A stretch of 15,341 nt of DNA from NCBI GenBank assembly GCA_002710495.1, contig PAKE01000051.1, positions 1 through 15,341 on the forward strand. The letters run 5' to 3'. Source of the DNA: Flavobacteriales bacterium (GTDB lineage Bacteria > Bacteroidota > Bacteroidia > Flavobacteriales > BACL11). The notes beneath the pieces are model-generated. The model did not search any database. It was not told where the DNA came from and saw only the letters and a list, made by a program, of their open reading frames with translations. A program made the translations under genes and the position numbers. Below are positions 7,296 to 15,032 of this stretch, in pieces (the first letter of the stretch is position 1; each line of letters opens with the position of its first letter).

Positions 7296-9635
7296 ATGAG
7301 AAAATATTTATCTGTAGTTGTACTTCTAATTTCTTTTTCATCAGCTTTGTCACAAAAAATATCAGGTATCGTAATTGATGAAAATACACGAGAACCATTG
7401 ATTGGTGTAAATGTAATTTTGAGTAATACAAACGGAACTACAACAAATATAGATGGTAAATTTTCTTTAACACTAAAAGAAAATGAAAGAATTATTACTT
7501 TTAAATATATAGGATATGAAAGGATTGTAAAAAATATTGATGGTAAATCAGCGTTTAATATAAGGATGAAATCTGCTAACCAACAAATTGGTACTGTTGT
7601 AATTTCTGCTGGGAAATTTGAACAAAAAATTGAAGAAATAACGGTATCAATGGAGGTAATAAGTCCATCATTAATTGAAAATAAAAACACTACTGATATC
7701 CAAACTGCTATGGAACAAGTTCCTGGTGTTAATATTACAGATGGTCAAGCTAATATTAGAGGTGGAAGTGGTTGGAGTTATGGAGCTGGTAGTAGAGTTC
7801 TTGTAATGGTAGATGACATGCCTTTAATTTCTGGAGATGCAGGACAGGTACAATGGAAACTTATTGCTACCGAAAACATAAATCAAGTGGAGGTGATCAA
7901 AGGAGCTTCTTCAGCACTTTATGGTTCCTCTGCTTTAAATGGAGTGATTAATATCAGAACTGCTTTCCCAAAATTATCTCAAATAGAAAAAAATCCATCT
8001 GTAGGTTATACAAAAATTACAACTCATTTTGGTGTTACTGATCATGCAAAAAGAGATGTGTTAAATTGGTGGGGAGATAATAGGCAGCAATTCTATGGAA
8101 CTGAATTTTCCCATTCCAGAAAAATTGACAACTTAGATTTAACAATCGGAGGGAATTATTTTAAGGATGAAGGTTACCGAGAGGGAGAAATAACAGATAG
8201 ATTAAGATGGAATCTTAATTCCAGATATAAATCTAAACAATATACTGGATTATCATACGGTGTTAATGCAAATTTCTTATATCAAACTACTGGTTCTGCA
8301 ATAATATGGAATGGTTTAGATCAGGCATATATTCCTTTAAATAACGAAATAACTAATACTAATGGAGATACCTACAATATAGATCCTTTTATACAATATG
8401 TCACAGAAAATAACACTCATGATCTCAAGACTAGATACTTAAAAGTAATTAATGATAATAGTACTAATGAACAAGATGATGCGCAAGATAATGAGTCCGA
8501 GACTTTCTATTCTGATTATCAATGGCAACACAATTTTAAAGCAATAAATTTAAGAGTAACTACTGGAACAACTAATGAAATAGTACTTGCTAGATCTGAT
8601 CTTTTTCAAGGAGATAATTACCGAAAAAACCATTCATTATATTCACAATTAGATCAAAAATGGAATAAAGTTAATTTGTCTTTAGGTACAAGATATGAAT
8701 ATTTCAAAGTAAGGTCTGAACAAAAATATCTGATAGATGGAGACTCAATTAACGAGTACGCGAGAGCAAAACCAGTCTTTCGTGCTGGATTGAATTATCA
8801 AATTGCTGAAGCAACTTATCTAAGAACTTCATGGGGACAAGGGTTTAGGTTTCCATCAATGGCTGAAATGTTCATATCTACAAACTATTCTGGGATTGAA
8901 ATTTTCCCAAATCCAGAATTAAAACCAGAAAGTGGATGGAGCTCTGAAATAGCTATAAAACAAGGTTTAAAGATGGGCAATTGGATGGGGTATTTTGATG
9001 CAGCTGCCTTTATAATGGAATATGATGATATGATGGAATTTAGCTTTGGTCTTTGGGAATTTAATGATGGGAGTTATGGAGTTGGATTTAAGTCAGTAAA
9101 TGTAGGGGAAACTAGAATAAGTGGTTTAGAACTTAGTTTAAGTGGTCAAGGAAAGTTAAATGAAGATTTAAGTGTAAATGTTTTGGGAGGATATACTTAT
9201 ATGAACCCTATTCCTTTGGACACAACTGAAGTCTATGCTGAAGTACTAGGAAATATTGTCACATACGGTAACAGTAGCTCTGATCCTTCAATATTAAAAT
9301 ACCGGTACAATCACATAGCAAAGTTAGATATGGAATTAATTTATAAAAAATTGTCGTTTGGGTCCAGCTTTAGATACAATGATTTCATGAAAAACATTGA
9401 TAAGATTTTCGCATCAGAATTCTTTGCAGAAGAAATAGTCGGAGGGATTCCTGAAGCTAGAGATAAATTTAAAAATGGAGATTTTATTGTTGATTTCAGA
9501 ACCTCTTACCAGTTAAATGATGTCACTAAGATTTCTTTAGTAATAAATAATCTCCTTAATAGAGAATATATGAGTCGTCCAGCCAATATGATGCCTCCAC
9601 GAACTATTGCTCTGCAATGTAATATGAAAATATAA
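7296..9635 (+). CDS. TonB-dependent outer-membrane receptor
   Basis: This is a 779-residue receptor. I chose the ATG at 7296, since it begins a clear signal peptide (MRKYLSVVVLLISFSSALSQ, cleavage near residue 20). The TTG eight codons upstream lies inside the promoter. Residues about 21-95 form a carboxypeptidase-D-like regulatory domain (GIVIDENTREPLIGVNVIL, TNIDGKFSL, FKYIGYE), typical of Bacteroidetes receptors. Next comes the plug, with ALYGSSALNGVINIRT, and then the beta-barrel, with a late LRTSWGQGFRFPS and a C-terminal LVINNLLNREYMSRPANMMP. It takes up a ligand across the outer membrane using TonB energy. The ligand cannot be told: there is no SusD partner, so a glycan is less likely than a metal chelate or vitamin. 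The stop overlaps the kdsB ATG by one base. Confidence 0.92.
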   Translation: MRKYLSVVVLLISFSSALSQKISGIVIDENTREPLIGVNVILSNTNGTTTNIDGKFSLTLKENERIITFKYIGYERIVKNIDGKSAFNIRMKSANQQIGTVVISAGKFEQKIEEITVSMEVISPSLIENKNTTDIQTAMEQVPGVNITDGQANIRGGSGWSYGAGSRVLVMVDDMPLISGDAGQVQWKLIATENINQVEVIKGASSALYGSSALNGVINIRTAFPKLSQIEKNPSVGYTKITTHFGVTDHAKRDVLNWWGDNRQQFYGTEFSHSRKIDNLDLTIGGNYFKDEGYREGEITDRLRWNLNSRYKSKQYTGLSYGVNANFLYQTTGSAIIWNGLDQAYIPLNNEITNTNGDTYNIDPFIQYVTENNTHDLKTRYLKVINDNSTNEQDDAQDNESETFYSDYQWQHNFKAINLRVTTGTTNEIVLARSDLFQGDNYRKNHSLYSQLDQKWNKVNLSLGTRYEYFKVRSEQKYLIDGDSINEYARAKPVFRAGLNYQIAEATYLRTSWGQGFRFPSMAEMFISTNYSGIEIFPNPELKPESGWSSEIAIKQGLKMGNWMGYFDAAAFIMEYDDMMEFSFGLWEFNDGSYGVGFKSVNVGETRISGLELSLSGQGKLNEDLSVNVLGGYTYMNPIPLDTTEVYAEVLGNIVTYGNSSSDPSILKYRYNHIAKLDMELIYKKLSFGSSFRYNDFMKNIDKIFASEFFAEEIVGGIPEARDKFKNGDFIVDFRTSYQLNDVTKISLVINNLLNREYMSRPANMMPPRTIALQCNMKI

Positions 9636-10366
9636 TGAGAGTTTTAGGAGTAATACCCTGCAGATATAATTCTAGCCGGTTTCCCGGCAAACCTCTTGCT
9701 GAAATTTTAGGGAAAAGCATGGTACAAAGGGTTTATAAAAAATCATCTCTATGCAATAATCTTCATAAAGTTATTGTTGCTACTGATGATGAAAGAATTT
9801 CTTTTCATGTGAAATCTTTTGGAGGAAATGTCATGATGACCTCAAAAAATCATGAAAGTGGCACTGAAAGATGTGGAGAAGTCTTAAAAAAATCTATCGA
9901 AAATTTTGATTTAATTATAAATATACAAGGTGATGAACCTTTTATTGAGCCTTCTCAAATTAGTCAGGTTATCTCTATGTTTGATGATATAAATGTGCAA
10001 ATTGCAACTTTATCAAAGAAAATAGAAGATTACACCACTCTTACAGATATAAATAAAGTAAAAGTATTTTTTGATAAAGAAAATAATGCGAATTCATTTG
10101 TTAGAAATCATGAAATAACGGAAGAAGAATTTCATAAAAAAAATTTCTATAAACATATTGGAATCTACGCTTTTCGATCAGATATCTTAGAAAAAATAAC
10201 TAAACTCTCTCCAAGTAAAAGTGAGCAAGATCTAAATCTGGAACAACTCAGGTGGTTGGACAATAAATTTAAAATTAAGGTAGGAATTACTGAATTTGAA
10301 TCTCAATCGGTAGATACTACTGAAGATATTGAAAAGATTGTAGAGTTTCATTCAAAAAATGCATAG
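9635..10366 (+). CDS. kdsB: CMP-Kdo synthetase (3-deoxy-manno-octulosonate cytidylyltransferase)
   Basis: This 243-residue nucleotidyltransferase activates Kdo with CTP for lipopolysaccharide inner-core synthesis in the cytoplasm. The N-terminal nucleotide-binding loop reads VIPCRYNSSRFPGKPL (residues 6-21), followed by VIVATDDERI (46-55), ESGTERCGEV (74-83), the metal and sugar-binding NIQGDEPF (96-103), HIGIYAFR in the second half and LEQLRWL near the end. The usual length is about 248. Its ATG overlaps the receptor stop as TAATG, so its translation is probably coupled to that of the receptor, an odd pairing for a housekeeping LPS gene. Confidence 0.95.
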   Translation: MRVLGVIPCRYNSSRFPGKPLAEILGKSMVQRVYKKSSLCNNLHKVIVATDDERISFHVKSFGGNVMMTSKNHESGTERCGEVLKKSIENFDLIINIQGDEPFIEPSQISQVISMFDDINVQIATLSKKIEDYTTLTDINKVKVFFDKENNANSFVRNHEITEEEFHKKNFYKHIGIYAFRSDILEKITKLSPSKSEQDLNLEQLRWLDNKFKIKVGITEFESQSVDTTEDIEKIVEFHSKNA

Positions 10367-10376
10367 TTTAGCCAAG

Positions 10377-11327
10377 ATGAAAAAAACAATTGACATATAT
10401 ATTTCTGAATTACTTTTTTTACACGATTGTGTAATTATTCCAGAATTTGGTGGGTTTGTTGGGAACAATCAATCTGCTGTTTTAAATAAAAATACAAATA
10501 CTATTTATCCTCCATCAAAGGAGATTTTATTTAATAAAAATCTGAAAAAAAATGATGGATTATTAATAAATCATATTGCAAATTCTGAAATGATCTCCAA
10601 TGAAAATGCAAAAGAATTAGTTTCAGATTATGTAAAAAACATTAATGAAAAAATTCGGAAAATAAGAACTTTCAGAATAGATAAAGTTGGATTAATTTCT
10701 GCAGACTTAACTGGAAATATCTTGTTTTTACAAGATTCGTTTACTAATTATAACCCAAACTCTTTCGGTCTTTCTTCTCAGAGCGCTAAAAAAGTAGATA
10801 AGATTGAGAAAAAAGTTGAAGAAATAATAAAACCAATTTCTACAAAAAATGGAAGAAAAAAAGTATGGAGAGCTGCTGCAATTTTACTTCCAATTATTGG
10901 ATTATCATTTATTAGTATTACACAAGAAGACAAAATTAATGAGATTTATTCTCAAATGGCCAATTTAAATCCGTTTTCATCTTTTGAAAATCCCAAAATA
11001 ATATCTCCTAAACAAGAAGTAGAAGAAATGAAAGAAACTACTACTATTGAAGCGACTCCAATAGAAACAAAACAACCTAAGGAGAAAAAAGAAGAAATAA
11101 TAGAAATGAACTTTTCAGTTATTGCTGGTTCTTTTCGTTCAGAAAAGAACGCAATCAGATTAGTAAATCAGCTACAAGAACAAAACTACAATGCTGAGAT
11201 TATCGGAACAAATAAAAATGGATTAATTCGTGTTTGTTATGGGAATTTTGACACAAAAGAGAAAGCTACTTCAATGTTACACAACTTAAAATCAGAAGGT
11301 AAATCTAGCTGGATTTTATCTTTATAA
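10377..11327 (+). CDS. Membrane-anchored HU-CCDC81-like protein with SPOR domain
   Basis: I start this 316-residue protein at the ATG at 10377 (MKKTIDIYISELLFLHDCVI). An in-frame ATG at 10359 would overlap kdsB and add six residues outside the family start. Residues about 1-125 resemble the paired HU-CCDC81 bacterial domains seen in Bacteroidetes (ELLFLHDCVIIPEFGGFVGN; then FRIDKVGLISADLTGNILF). A basic patch (NGRKKVWR) precedes one hydrophobic segment (AAAILLPIIGLSFISI, about 164-180). A Glu/Lys/Thr-rich linker follows, and a SPOR domain fills about 243-316 (FSVIAGSFRSEKNAIRLVNQ, YGNFDTKEKATSML). SPOR domains bind denuded peptidoglycan, often at the septum. By inference the N-terminus is cytoplasmic and SPOR periplasmic. 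The exact role is unknown. Confidence 0.82.
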   Translation: MKKTIDIYISELLFLHDCVIIPEFGGFVGNNQSAVLNKNTNTIYPPSKEILFNKNLKKNDGLLINHIANSEMISNENAKELVSDYVKNINEKIRKIRTFRIDKVGLISADLTGNILFLQDSFTNYNPNSFGLSSQSAKKVDKIEKKVEEIIKPISTKNGRKKVWRAAAILLPIIGLSFISITQEDKINEIYSQMANLNPFSSFENPKIISPKQEVEEMKETTTIEATPIETKQPKEKKEEIIEMNFSVIAGSFRSEKNAIRLVNQLQEQNYNAEIIGTNKNGLIRVCYGNFDTKEKATSMLHNLKSEGKSSWILSL

Positions 11328-11329
11328 AT

Positions 11330-11842
11330 ATGCAATCAAAAACTCCTTCACAATCTAGGTCAACTCAAACAGAAATTGTTTTGCCAAACGATACAAATAA
11401 TCTGAAGAACTTAATGGGAGGACGACTATTACATTGGATGGATATAGTAGCAGCTATCTCAGCACAAAGACATTCGGGGAGAAGTTGCGTTACAGCTTCT
11501 GTAAATAATGTTTCTTTCGGACATCCAATTCCTCAAGCAAGTATAGTAACTCTGGAAGCAAATGTTTCTCGTTCTTTTTCTTCATCAATGGAAGTAATAA
11601 TTGACGTTTGGATAGAAGATATTCAAAATGGAAAGAAAACAAAATGTAATGAAGCGATTTATACTTTTGTAGCGGTCGATAATACAAACAAACCTACTTC
11701 TATTCCTGCAATTGATCCAGAAACTGATTTAGAAAAAGAAAGATTTGATGCCGCACTTAGAAGAAGGCAGCTTTCCTTAATACTTGCAGGGAAAATGAAA
11801 GCAGAAGAAGCTACGGAGCTAAAAGCTTTATTCAATAAATAA
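11330..11842 (+). CDS. Hotdog-fold acyl-CoA thioesterase
   Basis: This 170-residue acyl-CoA hydrolase resembles the YciA/ACOT7 group. The motif NLKNLMGGRLLHWMDIVAAI (24-43), with Asn24, the paired glycines 30-31 and Asp38, is the usual catalytic segment of the hotdog helix. SCVTASVNNVSFGHPI and the later VWIEDIQNGKKTKCNEAIYT form the sheet. A C-terminal helix rich in Arg, Glu and Lys (EKERFDAALRRRQLSLILAG) is found in the Bacteroidetes members. Such enzymes hydrolyse acyl-CoA to fatty acid and CoA in the cytoplasm; the chain length is unknown. It begins 2 bp after the SPOR gene and overlaps the convergent GT9 gene by 15 bp at its end. Confidence 0.88.
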   Translation: MQSKTPSQSRSTQTEIVLPNDTNNLKNLMGGRLLHWMDIVAAISAQRHSGRSCVTASVNNVSFGHPIPQASIVTLEANVSRSFSSSMEVIIDVWIEDIQNGKKTKCNEAIYTFVAVDNTNKPTSIPAIDPETDLEKERFDAALRRRQLSLILAGKMKAEEATELKALFNK

Positions 11843-12775
11843 ATCCGCATCAATTAAATTCATGCAATTAAAATGTCCTTCTGGGCATTTACTTTTCCCG
11901 TATCTATGACATGGACGACAACTTAAATTTTCCACTTGTATAATTTTGTTTTCATGATTAGGTAGATAAGGAGTAAATCCTAAATCAGGATGGGTTCCAC
12001 CAAATACTGAATAAATTTTCATCTGAAAAGCAGCAGCTATATGCATAAACCCAGTATCATGTGTAATTAAGTATTTAGCATGTTTCATAATATGTGCTGA
12101 CTGATTAATACTATACTTTCCGCATAAATTAATTACTTTTCTTCCAACTTCATTTTCTATTTCTTCTGCACGATTACAATCATCTTCTCCTCCTATTAAA
12201 ACAATAGTTTTATTAATTTTTTTACAGATTTCTATAATCTTTGTTGTAGGTAATATTTTGGTAAAATGATTTCCTCCAATTGCAAAGCAGATATAATCCT
12301 TTACTGAAATGTCAACTTCATCTTTCTTTGAAAGAAAAAAATCTAACCCTTTACCATCATTTTTTACTTCTAGATGTGAAATTGTATCTAAGAATCTATC
12401 AACAGTGTGCGTTTTTGGCATCCTGTTTATTCCGAAATTAGTGAATAAAAACTTTTGGAAATTTAGTTTTTTATAACTTCTACTTTTGACTCTAATCCTC
12501 TTTAGTTGAGATGATCTGATATTATTATGCAAATCAATAATCCAATCATAATTCTCGTTTTTTAACTCCGAAACAACTTCTTTTATATCAGTATCTATAC
12601 TATAAATTTTATCAATATTTGGGTTGTGTTCTATCAAACATTTATACACTTTTTTAGTAATAAAATGTACCTCAGCATTTAGTTGATTTTTCAGAATCCG
12701 AACAACCGGAGAAGTGAGAACAATATCTCCAATTGAGCTAAAACGAACTACTAATATTTTTAATGGCTTTTGCAC
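11828..12775 (-). CDS. Glycosyltransferase family 9 (heptosyltransferase-like)
   Basis: This 315-residue GT-B glycosyltransferase resembles the ADP-heptose:LPS heptosyltransferases. The N-terminus carries VVRFSSIGDIVLTSPVVRIL (9-28), with the catalytic-type Asp17. The C-terminal domain has YLITHDTGFMHIAAA (235-249), the HDTG motif that holds the nucleotide sugar, then SVFGGTHPDLGFTPY (256-270). Near the end Cys286, Cys289, Cys297 and Cys304 form a spaced cysteine cluster seen in many GT9 proteins. The start is GTG at 12775, as no ATG is available before a stop further up. It probably adds a sugar to the LPS core or another glycan at the inner face of the membrane. Whether the donor is really ADP-heptose cannot be told. 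Confidence 0.88.
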   Translation of the reverse strand: MQKPLKILVVRFSSIGDIVLTSPVVRILKNQLNAEVHFITKKVYKCLIEHNPNIDKIYSIDTDIKEVVSELKNENYDWIIDLHNNIRSSQLKRIRVKSRSYKKLNFQKFLFTNFGINRMPKTHTVDRFLDTISHLEVKNDGKGLDFFLSKKDEVDISVKDYICFAIGGNHFTKILPTTKIIEICKKINKTIVLIGGEDDCNRAEEIENEVGRKVINLCGKYSINQSAHIMKHAKYLITHDTGFMHIAAAFQMKIYSVFGGTHPDLGFTPYLPNHENKIIQVENLSCRPCHRYGKSKCPEGHFNCMNLIDADLFIE

Positions 12776-12812
12776 GACTGTAAAACTAATTATTTTATTC
12801 TAATATTGCAGT

Positions 12813-13586
12813 ATGAAGTTTATTGATACGCACACACATCTTTATTTGGAACAATTTTCGGAGGACATTGATACTGTAATTTCGAATTCTATTAGTAGTG
12901 GAATAGATAGATTATTTTTACCAAACATAAGCTCAGAAACAACAAAAGATATGCTGGATTTATGCAAAAAATATCCAAAAACTTGCTATGCTATGATGGG
13001 TTTACACCCTTGTGATGTGAAATCTGAAAGTATGGAGAAGGAATTATTACATGTAGAAGAACTGTTAAAGAAAGAAAAATTTATTGCAGTTGGTGAAATA
13101 GGGATCGACTTATATTGGGATAAATCTACTCTACCTTTGCAAAAGGAATCTTTTATTTTTCAGATAAATTTAGCGAAAAAACATAAATTACCTATTGTTA
13201 TTCATACTCGAGATTCATTTAATGAGGCAATAGAAATTGTAGAAAGTTTGAATGATGAAAATTTAAGTGGTGTCTTTCATTGTTTTACCGGAAGTGTTGA
13301 AGATGCAAAAAAAATAACTGACTTAGGTAATTTTTATTTGGGTATAGGTGGAGTTTTAACTTTCAAAAATTCTGGAGTAGACAAAACAATAAAAAAAATA
13401 GATATACAACATTTACTTTTAGAAACTGACTCTCCATATCTTGCTCCAACTCCTTATAGAGGGAAAAGAAATGAAAGTAAGTATATTATTAATATTGCCG
13501 AAAAACTTTCTGAAATTCATCAAATTAGTATGGAAGATGTAGCAGATATAACAACTAATAATGCTTTAAAATTATTTAAGATATAA
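12813..13586 (+). CDS. tatD: TatD-family metal-dependent hydrolase (DNase)
   Basis: This 257-residue TIM-barrel metalloenzyme has all the TatD metal ligands: His7 and His9 in IDTHTHL, Glu95 in AVGEIGIDLYW, His131 in VIHTRDS, His156 in GVFHCFTG and Asp206 in LLETDSPYLAP. Family members are cytoplasmic 3'-5' nucleases on single-stranded DNA or RNA, or D-aminoacyl-tRNA-related hydrolases. The exact substrate of this one (TatD versus YcfH/YjjV type) is not resolved. The length is usual. It is divergent from the GT9 gene with only 37 bp between the two starts, and its stop overlaps the ansA start as TAATG. Confidence 0.92.
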   Translation: MKFIDTHTHLYLEQFSEDIDTVISNSISSGIDRLFLPNISSETTKDMLDLCKKYPKTCYAMMGLHPCDVKSESMEKELLHVEELLKKEKFIAVGEIGIDLYWDKSTLPLQKESFIFQINLAKKHKLPIVIHTRDSFNEAIEIVESLNDENLSGVFHCFTGSVEDAKKITDLGNFYLGIGGVLTFKNSGVDKTIKKIDIQHLLLETDSPYLAPTPYRGKRNESKYIINIAEKLSEIHQISMEDVADITTNNALKLFKI

Positions 13587-14581
13587 TGAAAAATATTTTA
13601 CTTATTTATACGGGGGGAACTATTGGAATGCAAAAAGAAGGAAAAGATTCTCTAGTTCCTTTTAATTTTGATTCTATATTAAATGCTTTTCCGGAACTAA
13701 AAGAATGTGATGCTAATGTAGAACATGTTTCAACTAAAAATGCTATTGACTCATCTGATATGAATACAGAAAATTGGGTTGAAATCTCTAAGATAATTGA
13801 AAAACAGTATAATCAATATGATAGTTTTGTAATTCTTCATGGAACAGATACAATGGCGTATACCGCTTCTGCTCTTTCGTTTATGTTAGAAGGATTAAAC
13901 AAAGGGGTTATCCTTACAGGAAGTCAAATTCCAATTGGAGCCAGAAGAACAGATGCAAAGGAAAATTTAATTACTGCAATAGAAATTGCAGCTTCAGATA
14001 AAATATCAGAGGTTTGTATTTATTTTGAGGATAAACTTTTTAGAGGAAATAGAACGGTGAAAGTAAACTCAGAGAATTTTGAAGCCTTTGAATCTCCTCA
14101 TTTACCCGCACTTGCTCAGGTTGGTGTTAATATAAAATACAACACCTCTTTATTAAGAAATAAAGACACAAAACAACTGTGTGTGTCTAAAAATATGAAT
14201 ACTGATATAAGCTTATTGAAATTATTTCCTGGAATCTCAGAAAAAATAGTAAAATCAATTATAGAGAACTCCGAAACAACAGTGATGGAAAGTTTTGGAT
14301 CTGGGAATTCAACTTCCAACAAAAAATTTATTTCTATTTTGAAAGAAGCTATTGAGAATGGAAAAATAATCGTGAATTGCAGTCAATGCTTGAGAGGGGG
14401 TGTACAACAAGGGAAATATGAAAACAGCTCGGAACTACAGAGAATTGGAGTAATAAGTGCAAAAGATATGACTACTGAAACGGCTATTACAAAACTAATG
14501 TATTTAAGGGGTAGGGGATTGAAAAATGATGAAATAAAAACTCAATTTAAACTTTCTTTAAGAGGAGAAATTACAGTGTAA
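13586..14581 (+). CDS. ansA: Type I (cytoplasmic) L-asparaginase
   Basis: This 331-residue asparaginase converts asparagine to aspartate and ammonia. Catalytic groups are visible: Thr12 in LIYTGGTIGM (6-15), Thr87 and Asp88 in ILHGTDTMAYT (83-93) and Lys125 in ARRTDAKENL (119-128). The late segment QCLRGGVQQGKYE and the closing TTETAITKLMYLRG are also typical. There is no signal peptide and the length fits AnsA (about 338) rather than the periplasmic type II, so it should be a low-affinity cytosolic enzyme. It starts on the last base of the tatD stop (TAATG), so the two are co-translated. The tRNA-Ser gene begins only 23 bases after its stop. Confidence 0.93.
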   Translation: MKNILLIYTGGTIGMQKEGKDSLVPFNFDSILNAFPELKECDANVEHVSTKNAIDSSDMNTENWVEISKIIEKQYNQYDSFVILHGTDTMAYTASALSFMLEGLNKGVILTGSQIPIGARRTDAKENLITAIEIAASDKISEVCIYFEDKLFRGNRTVKVNSENFEAFESPHLPALAQVGVNIKYNTSLLRNKDTKQLCVSKNMNTDISLLKLFPGISEKIVKSIIENSETTVMESFGSGNSTSNKKFISILKEAIENGKIIVNCSQCLRGGVQQGKYENSSELQRIGVISAKDMTTETAITKLMYLRGRGLKNDEIKTQFKLSLRGEITV

Positions 14582-14586
14582 TTTAT

Positions 14587-14594
14587 TAGATTTG
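14587..14594 (+). promoter_or_regulatory. Candidate -7 promoter element for tRNA-Ser
   Basis: TAGATTTG matches TAnnTTTG and lies 10 bp before the first base of the mature tRNA, 5 bp after the ansA stop. No TTTG is present at 17-23 bp upstream, where the ansA tail lies, so the support is partial. The tRNA may also be cut from an ansA read-through transcript. Confidence 0.45.
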
Positions 14595-14604
14595 CTGGAA
14601 TTTT

Positions 14605-14691
14605 GGTGAGGTGGCCGAGTGGCTTAAGGCGCACGCTTGGAAAGCGTGTAAACGGGAAACTGTTTCGGGGGTTCGAATCCCTTCCTCACCG
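14605..14691 (+). tRNA. tRNA-Ser (anticodon GGA)
   Basis: The acceptor arms GGTGAGG (14605-14611) and CCTCACC (14684-14690) pair perfectly, and the discriminator base is G (14691), as in tRNA-Ser. The D arm is GCC...GGC. The anticodon stem CACGC/GCGTG holds the loop TTGGAAA, with anticodon GGA at 14639-14641, which reads UCU and UCC. A long variable arm follows (class II tRNA), then the T loop TTCGAAT. CCA is not encoded (G-CAAAC follows), so it must be added by the CCA enzyme. Confidence 0.96.
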
Positions 14692-14703
14692 CAAACATTC
14701 AGT

Positions 14704-14738
14704 CCTTGTAATCTAGTGATTGCAGGGGTTTATTTTTT
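14704..14738 (+). terminator. Terminator-like hairpin after tRNA-Ser
   Basis: CCTTGTAATC (14704-14713), loop TAGT and GATTGCAGGG (14718-14727) form a 10-bp stem including two G-T pairs. It is followed by GTTTATTTTTT. It begins 12 bases after the tRNA and fits an intrinsic terminator for it. The stop codon of the minus-strand DUF5681-like gene lies in this hairpin. Confidence 0.7.
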
Positions 14739-15030
14739 GGTAGGACAATTTGTAGGACAGTTTTACTATTTTTTCTTGTCCGTCAATGTTGATAAGTATG
14801 CTAATTGGCTCTGTTTCTTCAGTGTCTTCAATAGTCTTTTTCTTGCCTATAGCGTAAGGCAATGGCTTTGTTATTGCGTTGATATATTCAACTGGGTTTT
14901 CTATCTTATTTAGCATTTCTCTAATCTTGTTAGGGTCTATGCTTTCGTTGATTATATTTCGTAGTTCGTTGTTTTCCGAGCCTACAGGTCTTCCTAAAGG
15001 GTTTCCACTTGTTCCTTTCTTAAATGGCAT
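14713..15030 (-). CDS. DUF5681-like small protein, probable mobile-element remnant
   Basis: This 105-residue protein starts MPFKKGTSGNPLGRPVGSEN, very like the N-terminal signature of DUF5681 proteins (KGxSGNPxGRPxGS), which are often found beside phage terminase genes. The middle part (LRNIINESIDPNKIREMLNK and ITKPLPYAIGKKK) is also compatible with the family. The C-terminus after about residue 88 (KLSYKLSY and the last residues) is encoded by the tandem repeat and the tRNA terminator. It therefore looks like an acquired end rather than a native one. No other phage gene is in the window. Function is unknown; a role as a small-terminase-like DNA-binding protein is a guess by association. Confidence 0.6.
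   Translation of the reverse strand: MPFKKGTSGNPLGRPVGSENNELRNIINESIDPNKIREMLNKIENPVEYINAITKPLPYAIGKKKTIEDTEETEPISILINIDGQEKIVKLSYKLSYQKINPCNH
14740..14763. repeat. Tandem 12-bp repeat next to tRNA-Ser
   Basis: GTAGGACAATTT (14740-14751) is followed at once by GTAGGACAGTTT (14752-14763), 11 of 12 bases alike. It sits just after the tRNA terminator. On the minus strand it encodes KLSYKLSY in the DUF5681-like gene. It could be a recombinase arm site or simply a short duplication. Confidence 0.6.
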
Positions 15031-15032
15031 AG

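Noticed and set aside
7229..7690. Minus-strand open frame of 153 codons antisense to the receptor start
   Set aside because: It is a shadow of the receptor gene, with no recognisable domain, and it covers the receptor promoter.
10359..10376. Upstream ATG for the SPOR protein, overlapping kdsB
   Set aside because: The six added residues are not part of the conserved start; the ATG at 10377 fits better, although the upstream one cannot be fully excluded.
14611..14913. Plus-strand open frame beginning MAEWLKAHAWKACKRE
   Set aside because: This is the well-known false protein made by reading through a tRNA-Ser gene; the rest runs through the terminator and antisense to the DUF5681-like gene.
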